A DNA stretch of 64,000 bases from Streptomyces sp. NRRL S-87. Its GTDB lineage: Bacteria > Actinomycetota > Actinomycetes > Streptomycetales > Streptomycetaceae. This document shows, in pieces, positions 44,338 to 52,744 of this stretch. The stretch covers positions 80,708 through 144,707 of the forward strand of contig NZ_JOGB01000006.1 in the NCBI RefSeq assembly GCF_000719335.1. The letters are read 5' to 3'. A program made the position numbers and the translations under genes. Below the pieces are notes generated by a model that had not been told where the DNA came from, did no database searches, and saw only the letters and a list, made by a program, of their open reading frames with translations. Position 1 is the stretch's first letter. Every line of letters starts with the position of its first letter.

Positions 44338-44922
44338 TCAGTGGCCGAGCGACAGCACCGGCACGCTGTTTCCGTTGAAGTACCACAGCGCACTCGTGTA
44401 CCAGAGGACCACCAGCACGACCACCAGCGCACCTCCGGCGAGCGGGAGGGCCCAGTTCGGCAGGCGCCGGCTGTGCACCAGCAGGACCTTGGCGGCGAAC
44501 GCCCCGTAGAAGAAGCACCCCGCGAGCGAGTGCACCGCCACGCGCGAGCCGGTCAGCTGCACGCCGTACGCCCGGACGCAGTGCACCGCGACCGGGACGG
44601 TGAGGGCGAACAGCACCACGCCGACGATCCGGTGGGTGAGGGGCACCGGGCCCGGCACCCGGCGCACCCCGGGCAGCCGCCGGTACATCCACAGCGCCAG
44701 GAGCAGTTGGAGGACGGCCAGCCCCAGGGCGCCGGTGGCGAGCTGTGCTTTCAGACGCAGGGCATCCGTGCCCGTCCGGCCGAACAGGGTCGCGGTGTAG
44801 TCCGGCGTGTTCGCCCGGCCGAACAGGAACACGGCGGCGAACACGGCGGCGGCAGCCGCGAACGCCAGCGCGAGGGCGAGCCCGGCTTCCGGACGACGGA
44901 GAGAGGGCCGGGCGTGCGACAT
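44338..44922 (-). CDS. Integral membrane protein, DUF6529 type
   Basis: A 194-residue protein with about five membrane helices (first at about 14-34, others near 65-80, 98-118, 128-150, 160-182). Histidines placed in helices (THRIVG, VHC, VHSLAG, VHSR) resemble a cytochrome b561-like haem site, as in the DUF6529 family. A redox or electron-transfer role is possible. GAGGAG lies five bases before ATG 44922. Confidence 0.78.
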   Translation of the reverse strand: MSHARPSLRRPEAGLALALAFAAAAAVFAAVFLFGRANTPDYTATLFGRTGTDALRLKAQLATGALGLAVLQLLLALWMYRRLPGVRRVPGPVPLTHRIVGVVLFALTVPVAVHCVRAYGVQLTGSRVAVHSLAGCFFYGAFAAKVLLVHSRRLPNWALPLAGGALVVVLVVLWYTSALWYFNGNSVPVLSLGH

Positions 44923-45073
44923 GGTGCTCCTCGTCTCGGAACGCCGAGGGTCGGCGGTGTGCCATCCCTTGTACCCGCCCGGTGCGGCGGAGGCCGGCCG
45001 ACACGGCCGGAGCGGGTCCTCACGGGCGGAAACCGCTGGCGACGCCGACACGGCGGGTGACAAGGTGCGGTGC

Positions 45074-45637
45074 ATGACGCCGCCGTACCAGATCCGCGCC
45101 GACTACGACGCCCGGACCGTCGTGGTCTACCAGGCCTACCCGTCCACGATCGCCGACGCCGCGCTGCGGGCGGGGCGCTTCGTCGCACCGTTCTCGTTCC
45201 GGCGGATGACGTGGATCAAGCCCTCGTTCCTGTGGCTCATGCACCGCAGCAACTGGGCCCGCAAGCCGGGGCAGGAGCGCGTCCTCGCGGTGCGGATGAC
45301 ACGGGAGGGCTGGGAGCAGGCCCTGTCCCACGCCGTACCGACGACCGCGCACCCGGAGGCAGTGGCTCGGGCTGCCGTGCACCTTCAATGGGACCCCGAG
45401 CGCTCGGTGCGTGGCGAGGCGCTGAACCACTACAGCATCCAGGTGGGCATCGGTCGCGACCTGATCCGCACGTTCGCCGACGAATGGGTCGTCGGCCTCA
45501 CCGACCACACCCCGCTGGTGCACAGGGCCGCGGTGCTCGTCCGAAGCGGTCGCGCGGCCCAGGCCCGGCGACTGCTGCCCGCAGAGCGGGTCTACCCGAT
45601 GAGCCGGAGCCTGGAGGAGCGGCTCTCGCAGGTGTAG
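45074..45637 (+). CDS. DUF4291 family protein
   Basis: A 187-residue protein matching the DUF4291 pattern throughout: QIRADYDARTVVVYQAY at the start, MTWIKPSFLWLMHRSNWA in the middle, VQWDPER-like LQWDPERS and IQVGIGRDL later. The family is widespread and of unknown function. Start ATG 45074 is the last Met before the conserved block. Divergent from the DUF6529 gene. Confidence 0.85.
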   Translation: MTPPYQIRADYDARTVVVYQAYPSTIADAALRAGRFVAPFSFRRMTWIKPSFLWLMHRSNWARKPGQERVLAVRMTREGWEQALSHAVPTTAHPEAVARAAVHLQWDPERSVRGEALNHYSIQVGIGRDLIRTFADEWVVGLTDHTPLVHRAAVLVRSGRAAQARRLLPAERVYPMSRSLEERLSQV

Positions 45638-45747
45638 GTCACCGCCTGCGAGACATCGGTGGTTCCGCAGCGAGTTCGCGAGTTCGCGTCGTCCCGTCGG
45701 GCTCGGCTCCCGGTGGCGGGGCCGGCGGCTGTGAAAGGATCATGGGC

Positions 45748-46821
45748 ATGACGGATGCGAGGGCGCGGCGTGTCGCTGTGGAGCACGTCAGTACGACGTG
45801 GGCCGCCAGAGGAACCATCCGCGCCATGGACGGTGAACGGTTCCTCCTGCGCAGGGGACCCAGGTTGGAGGTCCACCGGCGTGACACCTTCCTCGCCCTG
45901 GGTGCCGTACGTCCCCTGTCGAGGGTGGACCTGCCGTCCGTGACGGGGGGCGCGGCGACGCCCGACGGCGGTTTCGTGCTCAGCGGGGAGTTCCGCGTCT
46001 GGTGCGTGGCCCCGGACGGCCGTACCCGCTGGGAGCTCTCCGACGGCATCTGGCCCGACGGCGTCCGCGGCGACCGCGTCCGGGGAGACGTGACGGTGAG
46101 TCCGGACGGGTCGCTGGCAGCCGTGGTGAAGTCGACGCTCGTCACCGGTCCCTCCGTGCCGGCCGCGCGCGTCGACGACGGTCCGCCGGAGCGCCGGTAC
46201 GGCCCGGACGTCCTGCTGCTCCTGGACACCGCGACCGGGGACGTGCTCGGCCGGCAGCCGCTGGACGTCCCGGCGCTGCTCACCGCGCAGCACGTGTGGC
46301 ATCCGGACGGATCCCGGCTCGCCGTGTCCTGCTGGGACTTCTGGGACAGCTGGATCACGCACTGGCTGACTGCTGACGGCGACGGGCTGCGGGTGCTCGG
46401 CGGGGCGACGCTGGAGGAGGCCACGGCGTTCGTCCCGGGGTCGGCGCGGCTGCTCACCATGCGGCGGGCCGAGGGCTTCGGCGGGTCGCAGGAGACCAAC
46501 GAGCTGGCGTCCTACGACACGGACACCTCCGAGCGCCTCGCGGTGCACGACGTCGGGGACCTGCTCGCCGGCTGGGCGAACCCGAGCGGGACGCGTCCGT
46601 ACGTCCTGGACGCCGAGCGGCTCATCCTGAGCGTCGACCCCGGTGACGGCGTCGAAGACAGGCGGAGCCGGCACTGGCTGTGCGACGCCAACACCCTCCG
46701 TCCGCTCGGCCTCCTGGACTACTCCGAACACCCGGGCGCCGGGCATGCGGTGACGCCCCTCGGGGACGGCACCTGGCTCACCCGGCGCGGCAGACGGGTG
46801 GACCGCTGGGCCCTCGCCTGA
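45748..46821 (+). CDS. Beta-propeller-type hypothetical protein
   Basis: A 357-residue soluble protein with repeated beta-strand units of the quinoprotein/WD40-like kind (TPDGGFVLSGEFRVW, SPDGSLAAVV, HPDGSRLAVSCWDFW), so a propeller fold is likely. No signal peptide and no catalytic motif. AAAGGA eight bases before ATG 45748 decides the start over ATG 45742. Convergent with the P450 gene. Function unknown. Confidence 0.7.
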   Translation: MTDARARRVAVEHVSTTWAARGTIRAMDGERFLLRRGPRLEVHRRDTFLALGAVRPLSRVDLPSVTGGAATPDGGFVLSGEFRVWCVAPDGRTRWELSDGIWPDGVRGDRVRGDVTVSPDGSLAAVVKSTLVTGPSVPAARVDDGPPERRYGPDVLLLLDTATGDVLGRQPLDVPALLTAQHVWHPDGSRLAVSCWDFWDSWITHWLTADGDGLRVLGGATLEEATAFVPGSARLLTMRRAEGFGGSQETNELASYDTDTSERLAVHDVGDLLAGWANPSGTRPYVLDAERLILSVDPGDGVEDRRSRHWLCDANTLRPLGLLDYSEHPGAGHAVTPLGDGTWLTRRGRRVDRWALA

Positions 46822-46897
46822 CGGGATGCGGCCTCGTCCGCGGGGCCGGGACGACGTGCCCGGGACGGCCGGGGGCGGGCCCGGGTGCCGCCGCTTC

Positions 46898-48088
46898 TCA
46901 GGTCAGGACGGGAAGCCGGGCCAGCCCGCGGACGAGGCGGGTGCGCCGCCACTCCAGTCGGTCGGGCGGTACGGCGAGGGCGATGCCGGGGAAGCGGGTC
47001 AGCACCGCCCGCAGGGCGATCTCCAGTTCGACCCTGGCCAAGGGGGCCCCGACACAGCGGTGGATGCCGTGACCGAACGCGAGATGACCGGCCGCGTCCC
47101 GGTCCACATCGAGGTGGTCCGGCGCCGGGAACCGGGCCGGGTCCCGGTTGGCCTCCCCGAGCGCGACCAGGACCGGGGCTCCCGCCGGGATCTCGGTGCC
47201 GCCAAGCGTGACGGCCTCGGTCGTGAACCGGAAGGTGGCCGTGCCGACTGCCGAGTCGAGGCGGAGCAGTTCGTCCAGCGCGGCAGGGATCCGGTCCGGA
47301 TCCTTCCGGAGGCGAGCCAGCACGGTCGGGTGCCGGAGCAGCGCCAGGAGGGCGTTGCCGAGGGCGTTGGCGGTGGTCTCGTGTCCGGCCACGACCAGCA
47401 GCACGGCCAGGGAGACCAGTTCCTCCTCGCTCAGGCGGTCCTTTCCGTCCCGGGCCGAGACGAGCCGGTCGAGGAGCGAGCTGCCGGGGTCCAGGCGCTT
47501 GGCGGCGACGAGGTCCTTCATGTAACCGGCCATCGCGTGCGAGGCCGCGTCGACGACGTCGGGCTCTCCCGCCGCGAACAGCTCTGCGGACCAGCGCCGG
47601 ACCGCGGGCCGGTCGGCGTGCGGCACGCCGAGCAGCTGGCAGATCACGGTGACGGGCAGCGGTACCGCCAGGCGGGCCACGACGTCGACGGGTTCGCCGA
47701 CGGGCCACCGGTCCAGCAGCTCGTCGGTGACCCGGGCGATGAAGGGGCGCAGCTCGTCGACGGCTCCGGTCGTGAACGCCCCGGTCACCAGCTTCCGCAG
47801 CCGGGTGTGCCGCGGCGGGTCGCTGGCCAGCATGCTGCGGGACACCGCAGGATGCAGGCGGCGCCGCGACTCCTTGCCCGCGAAGAAGGCGGCGGTGTCC
47901 TTGGAGAGTCGGGGGTCGGAGAGGGCTTCCCGGGCCTCCGCGTAGCCGGTGACGAGGTAGCCGACAGGCCCTCCGGAAGCGGCGGGCACGTACCGCACCG
48001 GGCACGCGGACCGCGTCGCCCCGCCCATCGCACCGGGGTCCTGCCGGGCGCGCCCGCCCGTCGCGCCGAGTGGTCCCAACCCCGCCAC
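46898..48088 (-). CDS. Cytochrome P450
   Basis: A 396-residue class I P450. I-helix AGHETT, ExxR as ELLR, and the haem loop FGHGIHRCVGAPLAR with the cysteine ligand are all intact. It resembles the CYP105/CYP107 groups that oxidise secondary metabolites or xenobiotics. The first 30 residues are unusually Gly/Ala/Arg-rich and lack a clear A helix, so the true start may differ or the N-terminus may be altered. GTG 48088 has GGAGG close upstream. No ferredoxin gene is adjacent; electrons must come from elsewhere. No biosynthetic cluster surrounds it. Confidence 0.9.
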   Translation of the reverse strand: MAGLGPLGATGGRARQDPGAMGGATRSACPVRYVPAASGGPVGYLVTGYAEAREALSDPRLSKDTAAFFAGKESRRRLHPAVSRSMLASDPPRHTRLRKLVTGAFTTGAVDELRPFIARVTDELLDRWPVGEPVDVVARLAVPLPVTVICQLLGVPHADRPAVRRWSAELFAAGEPDVVDAASHAMAGYMKDLVAAKRLDPGSSLLDRLVSARDGKDRLSEEELVSLAVLLVVAGHETTANALGNALLALLRHPTVLARLRKDPDRIPAALDELLRLDSAVGTATFRFTTEAVTLGGTEIPAGAPVLVALGEANRDPARFPAPDHLDVDRDAAGHLAFGHGIHRCVGAPLARVELEIALRAVLTRFPGIALAVPPDRLEWRRTRLVRGLARLPVLT

Positions 48089-48173
48089 CCCCTCCGTACA
48101 CCCCGGGCCTCCTCCTCACAACATAGCCGGTCGGCGGGCTCGTCCGCGGCAGCGGTGGGCCGGCGGCGGACGG

Positions 48174-48449
48174 CTACCCGAGCCAGACGACGGACAGGAC
48201 GGACAGGTGCCGGGTGAGCCGGTTGACCACGTAGACGACGGACAGCTGCCCGACGGCCGCGGTCCGGACGTCTTCCCCCTCGGGGTCGCCGGTGTCCCAC
48301 GGGGCCCAGCCCCACGGGGAGCGCACCGCGATGTCCAGGATGTCGCGGACCGTCTCCCGCGCGTGCTCGGGGAGCGTGGTGACTACTTTCGCAGCCTGCG
48401 GGGACAGGCGCACCGCCCACGGCCGGCCGGCGCGGTCGTCGCTGGTCAC
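48174..48449 (-). CDS. Small protein resembling RelE/ParE-type toxins
   Basis: A 91-residue protein. The order of elements (LSPQAAKVVTTLPEHARETVRDILDIAV helices, then strands ending GQLSVVYVVNRLTRHLSVLSVVWL) matches the RelE/ParE fold, whose members cut mRNA or poison gyrase. I see no antitoxin gene beside it: the upstream partner is an ATP-grasp gene nine bases away. The resemblance is structural and I cannot confirm catalytic residues. GTG start. Confidence 0.65.
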   Translation of the reverse strand: MTSDDRAGRPWAVRLSPQAAKVVTTLPEHARETVRDILDIAVRSPWGWAPWDTGDPEGEDVRTAAVGQLSVVYVVNRLTRHLSVLSVVWLG

Positions 48450-48458
48450 GAGGGCGCT

Positions 48459-49292
48459 TCAGCCGGCGAGGTGGGCGTCCTCGGTGCTCCGGCAGAAGCG
48501 GCGGTCGCGCTCCGCCGTCCGGGTCCGCGGACCGGCTGAGCGCAGGACGACGTCCAGGGCCCGGTCGGGGTCTGCGGCGTAACTGTTGCTGAACCACGCC
48601 ATGTTGGCCTCGACCACCGCCCACTGGTCGGCGGCGTCGCCGTGCTCGGGTGCGGACAGGAGTCCGATGTCCACCACCACCGCGCTGGGCAGGCGGTCGC
48701 CGCACGTGGCCAGGAACTCGTCCGCGAACGCCAGGACCGCGTCCTCGTGGCGGTGTCCGTCGAGCGGCTCGGCGTGGAGACGGCCGAAGGTGGCGTACTG
48801 CGAACCGGTGCGGACCTCGCCGTCGAGCACGTACAGGCGGAACTCCGTCGCCCAGGTCACCACGTCGCTGATCTGCACCAGCACGTCCGGTGACAGGTCC
48901 GGCCCGGTCGGGAGGCGACTGCCGTCGGCGTAGACGGCGGCCGGGAAGCTCTTGTCGGTCGGCGGTTTGACGAAGGCCGGTCGGGTCAGACGGCGCGCCT
49001 CGCCCAGGGTCGCCAGGGCGATGCGCCGTCCGGTGTACTCGTGGGGCAGCGTGGCCAGCCAGTCGTCGGACGGCTCCAGGAGCGCGACCTCGAGGGCGTC
49101 CACCACGCGTGCCGCGAAGACGGGGCCGCCGTAGTAGTGCCCGCCAGGCCTCCCCGCCGCGGTGCCGGCACCGTCGCGGGCGGGAAGGACCTCCACGTCC
49201 ATCCCCCGCCGCTGCGCCGCCGCCGAGAGCAGCTCGGATGTCGTGGTGTACTGCGGCGCCAACGCCAGGAAACCATGGTCCGTCACGATCAC
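48459..49292 (-). CDS. ATP-grasp domain protein (DUF4343-like)
   Basis: A 277-residue protein. The C-terminal two thirds have ATP-grasp traits: FVKPPTDKSFPA for the ATP-binding Lys, VQISDVVTWATEFRLYVLDGEV, and VVVDIGLL...WAVVEANMAWFSNSY for the Mg-binding Glu/Asn. ATP-grasp enzymes ligate a carboxylate to an amine or thiol through an acyl-phosphate. The substrate is unknown; related stand-alone enzymes modify small peptides or act in natural-product paths. GTG 49292 or GTG 49286. Closely linked with the small gene downstream. Confidence 0.75.
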   Translation of the reverse strand: MIVTDHGFLALAPQYTTTSELLSAAAQRRGMDVEVLPARDGAGTAAGRPGGHYYGGPVFAARVVDALEVALLEPSDDWLATLPHEYTGRRIALATLGEARRLTRPAFVKPPTDKSFPAAVYADGSRLPTGPDLSPDVLVQISDVVTWATEFRLYVLDGEVRTGSQYATFGRLHAEPLDGHRHEDAVLAFADEFLATCGDRLPSAVVVDIGLLSAPEHGDAADQWAVVEANMAWFSNSYAADPDRALDVVLRSAGPRTRTAERDRRFCRSTEDAHLAG

Positions 49293-49438
49293 TGACGATG
49301 CCACCGATCCCGCCGGAACGTCCACAGTATGGGGACCCCGCCTCGGGGTTGGCCCGTCGTTCGTCGTCTTCCTGCTTCCCGGTGGGGCGTTGGGCCTCTG
49401 TGCAGTGCTCGGCGGCCCCGGGGACGGGCCCCTGCGCG

Positions 49439-49490
49439 CGAGGGCGCCGCACGTGCGGTCCCGTACGGGTTTCCGCGTGCGGCGCCCTCG
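49439..49490 (-). terminator. Hairpin after the betaine ABC operon
   Basis: Perfect 15-bp inverted repeat: CGAGGGCGCCGCACG (49439-49453) with CGTGCGGCGCCCTCG (49476-49490), with a smaller hairpin in the loop. It lies about 85 bases beyond the permease/binding-protein stop. Confidence 0.65.
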
Positions 49491-49575
49491 GCGCACCGGC
49501 CGCAGGTGTCGCGGGGCAGGGGTGAGGCGTCGGGTGTCGGCCGTCAGGCGTCAGGGGTCGGCCGTCAGTGGGCCG

Positions 49576-51369
49576 TCAGGAGAGCCGGACGGCGTCCGGG
49601 TTCTCCTTCAGCCAGGCGCGGACCGCCTGCCGCTCCCTGCCCTTGCCGCTCTGCTGGATCTTCGCCTCCAGCCCCGTCAGCTGCTCCTCGGTGAGCTTGA
49701 AGTCGCGCAGCCAGCGCGCCACCTCGGGCTCGTCCTCCGCGAAGCCCTTGCGGGCGACGGTGTGGATGCCGTCGCCCCTGCCCCAGGCGCCCTTGGGGTC
49801 CCGGAGCTTGGTCAGGTCGTAGGAGGAGTACGCCCAGTGGGGGGACCACAGGACGACGGCGACGGGTTCCTGCTTCTCGTAGGCCCGCTTCAGCTCGGCG
49901 AGCATGCCCGGCGTCGATCCGTCGACGACCTGGTACTCGCCGTCCAGGCCGTACTCGTCGAGGACCTGGTCCTTGAGGAGCGACATCTCGCCGGCGCTCG
50001 GCTCGATGCCGATGATCCTGCCCTTGAACCGGTCGGCCTTGCCCTTGAGGTCGGCGAGGGAGCGTACGTCCTTGACGTACGCGGGGACGGACAGCTCCAG
50101 GGACGTCGGGCCGTACCAGGAGCCGAGGTCCTCCAGCTCGTTCCCGTACTTCTTCCAGTACCGGGCGTGGGTGACGGGCAGCCAGGAGTCGGTCTGGAAG
50201 TCGACGCCGCCGCCGGCGAGGCCGGTGTACAGCGCTCCGGCCTCCAGCTGGCGGGCGTCGACCTTGAAGCCGCGCTGCTCCAGGAGTTCCTTCCACAGGA
50301 AGGTGGAGGCGATGCCCTCGTCCCAGGGGATGTACCCGAGGGAGAGGGTGCGGCCCCTGCCGGTGTTCGCGGCGCCCGCGGGGCCGTCCTGGTCCCCGGT
50401 TCCGGCGACGCTGTTCAGGGCGCCGGCGGCGAGGGCGAGGACGACGGCCCCGGTGACGGCGTGGGCGGGTCGGGGGCGGTGGCTCCACCACCGGGCCGCG
50501 CCGGTGGCCGCGGACCGGGCGCCGGCGAGGGCGCGCCGGCCGAGCGGGGAGACCTGGCGGCCCAGGGCGCCCGTCATGCGGTCGAGGTACATGGCCAGGA
50601 TCACGATGGAGACGCCGGCTTCGAAACCGAGGCCGATGTCGACGTTGCCGATGGCCCGGTAGACGGCGCCGCCCAGTCCGCCGCCGCCCACCATGCCCGC
50701 GATGACGACCATGGACAGGCCGAGCATGATGACCTGGTTGACGCCCGCCATGATCGTGGGCAGTGCCAGCGGCAGCTGGAGGCGGAGCAGGGTGTCGCGC
50801 GGGGTGGTGCCGAAGGCCTCGGCGGCCTCGACGAGTTCGCCGTCGACCTGGCGGATGCCGAGCTCGGTCATCCGCACGCCGGGCGGCAACGAGAAGATGA
50901 CGGTGGCGATGATGCCGGGTACGACGCCCACGCCGAAGAAGACGATGCCGGGGATCAGGTAGACCATGGCCGGCATCGTCTGCATGAAGTCCAGTGCGGG
51001 GCGCAGGACGGCGCTGATCCGGTCCGAGCGGGCGGCGAGGATGCCGAGCGGGACGGCGGCGGCCAGGGTGAAGACGGTGGCGACCAGGACCAGGGACAGC
51101 GTGGACATGGCCTCGGACCACAGGCCGACGGAGTCGACGAGCGCGAGGGCGGCGAAGGCGAGCAGGCCGGCGAGCAGGCCGCGCAGCCACCAGGCGCCGA
51201 CGGCCAGGATCCCCGCGAACAGCAGCGGGGCGGGGGCCGACAGCACCGCGTCGACGGCGTCGTCCAGACCGGTCATCAGGGAGCCGATGGCGTCGAACAG
51301 CCAGGAGAGGTGGCGCTGGAGGAGGTCGACGCCGCTGTCGACCCAGGCGCCGAGGTGCAGGCGGGGCAT
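49576..51369 (-). CDS. Glycine betaine/proline ABC transporter, permease fused to binding protein
   Basis: A 597-residue protein. Residues about 1-300 are a binding-protein-dependent permease (five to six helices) with the coupling motif region EAAEAFGTTPRDTLLRLQLPLALP. Residues about 320-597 are an OpuAC substrate-binding domain (LGYIPWDEGIASTFLWKELL; the Trp-rich SWYGP and WSPHWAYSSYD likely form the quaternary-ammonium cage). Fusion of permease and binding domain is known in OpuA-type systems. It takes up osmoprotectants. The stop of the ATPase gene overlaps its ATG by one base (TGATG), so the two are coupled. Confidence 0.92.
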   Translation of the reverse strand: MPRLHLGAWVDSGVDLLQRHLSWLFDAIGSLMTGLDDAVDAVLSAPAPLLFAGILAVGAWWLRGLLAGLLAFAALALVDSVGLWSEAMSTLSLVLVATVFTLAAAVPLGILAARSDRISAVLRPALDFMQTMPAMVYLIPGIVFFGVGVVPGIIATVIFSLPPGVRMTELGIRQVDGELVEAAEAFGTTPRDTLLRLQLPLALPTIMAGVNQVIMLGLSMVVIAGMVGGGGLGGAVYRAIGNVDIGLGFEAGVSIVILAMYLDRMTGALGRQVSPLGRRALAGARSAATGAARWWSHRPRPAHAVTGAVVLALAAGALNSVAGTGDQDGPAGAANTGRGRTLSLGYIPWDEGIASTFLWKELLEQRGFKVDARQLEAGALYTGLAGGGVDFQTDSWLPVTHARYWKKYGNELEDLGSWYGPTSLELSVPAYVKDVRSLADLKGKADRFKGRIIGIEPSAGEMSLLKDQVLDEYGLDGEYQVVDGSTPGMLAELKRAYEKQEPVAVVLWSPHWAYSSYDLTKLRDPKGAWGRGDGIHTVARKGFAEDEPEVARWLRDFKLTEEQLTGLEAKIQQSGKGRERQAVRAWLKENPDAVRLS

Positions 51370-52430
51370 CAGGCGGCGACCTCCGTGCAGCGCAGCGGGG
51401 GCCGCTGCTCGTCGCCGATGAAGCCGACGAGGCGGCCCTGCGGCACGGAGCCGACGACGGCGCCGTCGGCTCCGGTGACGGCGACCGGGTGGGGGACGCG
51501 GGCGCTGACCGCACACAGCTCGGCGAGCGGGGCGTCGGCACTCACCGTGGGGCAGCCGCAGGAGCGGGCACCGGCGGGGGGCGGTGCCATGACGGCGTCG
51601 GCCGTGAGCACGCGCGAGCGGTCGACGTCCTGGACGAAGGAGGCGACGTAGTCGTCGGCGGGGCGGGTGAGGATGTCCTCGGCGGTGCCCTGCTGGACGA
51701 TGCGGCCGTCGCGCATCACCGCGATGCCGTCGCCGAGGCGCATGGCCTCGTTGAGGTCGTGGGTGATGAAGACGATCGTCTTCTTCAGGGTGCGCTGGAG
51801 TTCGAGGAGCTGGTCCTGCATGTCACGGCGGATCAGCGGGTCGAGGGCGCTGAAGGACTCGTCCATGAGGAGCAGGTCGGCGTCGGTGGCCAGGGCACGG
51901 GCCAGCCCCACGCGCTGCTGCATGCCGCCGGACAGCTCGTCGGGCCAGGACGTCTCCCAGCCGCCGAGCCCGCACAGCTCCAGGGCCCGGGCGGCCCTGC
52001 GCGCGCGCTCGGCCCGGGGGACGCCCTGGACCTCCAGTCCGTAGCCGGCGTTCTCCAGGACGCTGCGGTGCGGGAACAGCGCGAAGTGCTGGAAGACCAT
52101 GCTGATCCTGGTGGAGCGGAGGCGGCGCAGCGCGCGCGGGTCGAGGGCGGTGAGGTCCTCGCCGTCGAAGAGGACGCGCCCGGAGGTGGGTGCCAGGAGC
52201 CCGTTGAGCATGCGCAGCAGGGTGGACTTGCCGGATCCCGACAGGCCCATGACGACGAAGATCTGACCCGGTTCCACTCGGAACGACGCATCGACGACGG
52301 CGGCCGTCGTGCCGTCGGCGCGCAGCGCCTCGCGGTCGGCTCCCTGCTCGAGCGCGCGGACCGCGGCGGCCGCGCGGTCGGGGTTCCCTCCGAACACCTT
52401 GTAGACGTGCTCGGTCTGGAGCGTGGACAC
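51369..52430 (-). CDS. Glycine betaine/proline ABC transporter ATPase
   Basis: A 353-residue ATPase: Walker A GLSGSGKST, Q-loop MVFQHFALFPH, signature LSGGMQQRV, Walker B LLLMDESFSALD, His-switch THD. The C-terminal 90 residues hold a CBS-like tail (GADGAVVGSVPQG) that in OpuA/ProV senses ionic strength. The usual N-terminal extension of ProV-type ATPases is present (AAVRALEQGADREALRADG). GTG 52430 with GAGG six bases upstream was chosen; the frame runs further upstream without coding features. First gene of the operon. Confidence 0.92.
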   Translation of the reverse strand: MSTLQTEHVYKVFGGNPDRAAAAVRALEQGADREALRADGTTAAVVDASFRVEPGQIFVVMGLSGSGKSTLLRMLNGLLAPTSGRVLFDGEDLTALDPRALRRLRSTRISMVFQHFALFPHRSVLENAGYGLEVQGVPRAERARRAARALELCGLGGWETSWPDELSGGMQQRVGLARALATDADLLLMDESFSALDPLIRRDMQDQLLELQRTLKKTIVFITHDLNEAMRLGDGIAVMRDGRIVQQGTAEDILTRPADDYVASFVQDVDRSRVLTADAVMAPPPAGARSCGCPTVSADAPLAELCAVSARVPHPVAVTGADGAVVGSVPQGRLVGFIGDEQRPPLRCTEVAA

Positions 52431-52569
52431 ATACACCTCGCGGGTCGTACCGGAAACGGCGCGCCGCCCTCCGGAGGACCGGGGGGCGGCGGGCCGCGGA
52501 GCGGGGCGGGATCGGCCCGCGTGCGCCCCGCGCTCCGGCAGCGAGCCGGAGTGCGGGGTTCCGCTCCGG

Positions 52570-52591
52570 TGGAGCCCCTGCCCGGGCTCCA
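52570..52591 (-). terminator. Hairpin downstream of the exported subtilase gene
   Basis: Inverted repeat TGGAGCCC (52570-52577) with GGGCTCCA (52584-52591), 8 bp with a six-base loop, extended by imperfect pairing. Another 7-bp hairpin (CTCCGGC/GCCGGAG) lies at 52533-52551. Position fits the end of the subtilase transcript. Confidence 0.45.
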
Positions 52592-52668
52592 CTCCGGCAA
52601 ACGCGAGGGTGAGTCACCTCACGTGCGAGCTCGTGCGTCCGCGCCAGGTCCGAGGGCAGGTCCGCGGA

Positions 52669-52716
52669 CGCGGTCCGGTACGGGGTCCGGTGCGCGGTCC
52701 GGCACGCGGTCCGGCG
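52669..52716. repeat. 12-bp tandem repeat, four copies
   Basis: Four consecutive 12-bp units of the form CGCGGTCCGG(T/C)(A/G), differing at one or two positions, followed by a decayed fifth. It lies in the non-coding stretch between the subtilase and betaine-transport genes. Confidence 0.75.
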
Positions 52717-52744
52717 CCCGGCCCCGGTGGGTGGGCGGCGCGGG

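Larger units (their letters stand above)
52431..52744. other. Intergenic region with short repeats, no gene
   Basis: About 310 bases between the ATPase start and the end of the exported subtilase gene. It contains a hairpin and a 12-bp tandem repeat, both listed, and must hold the betaine-operon promoter. I see no clear -10/-35 pair. Confidence 0.5.

Noticed and set aside
46898..49292. Secondary-metabolite cluster around the P450 and ATP-grasp genes
   Set aside because: No core synthase, precursor peptide, ferredoxin or transporter nearby; the genes look independent.
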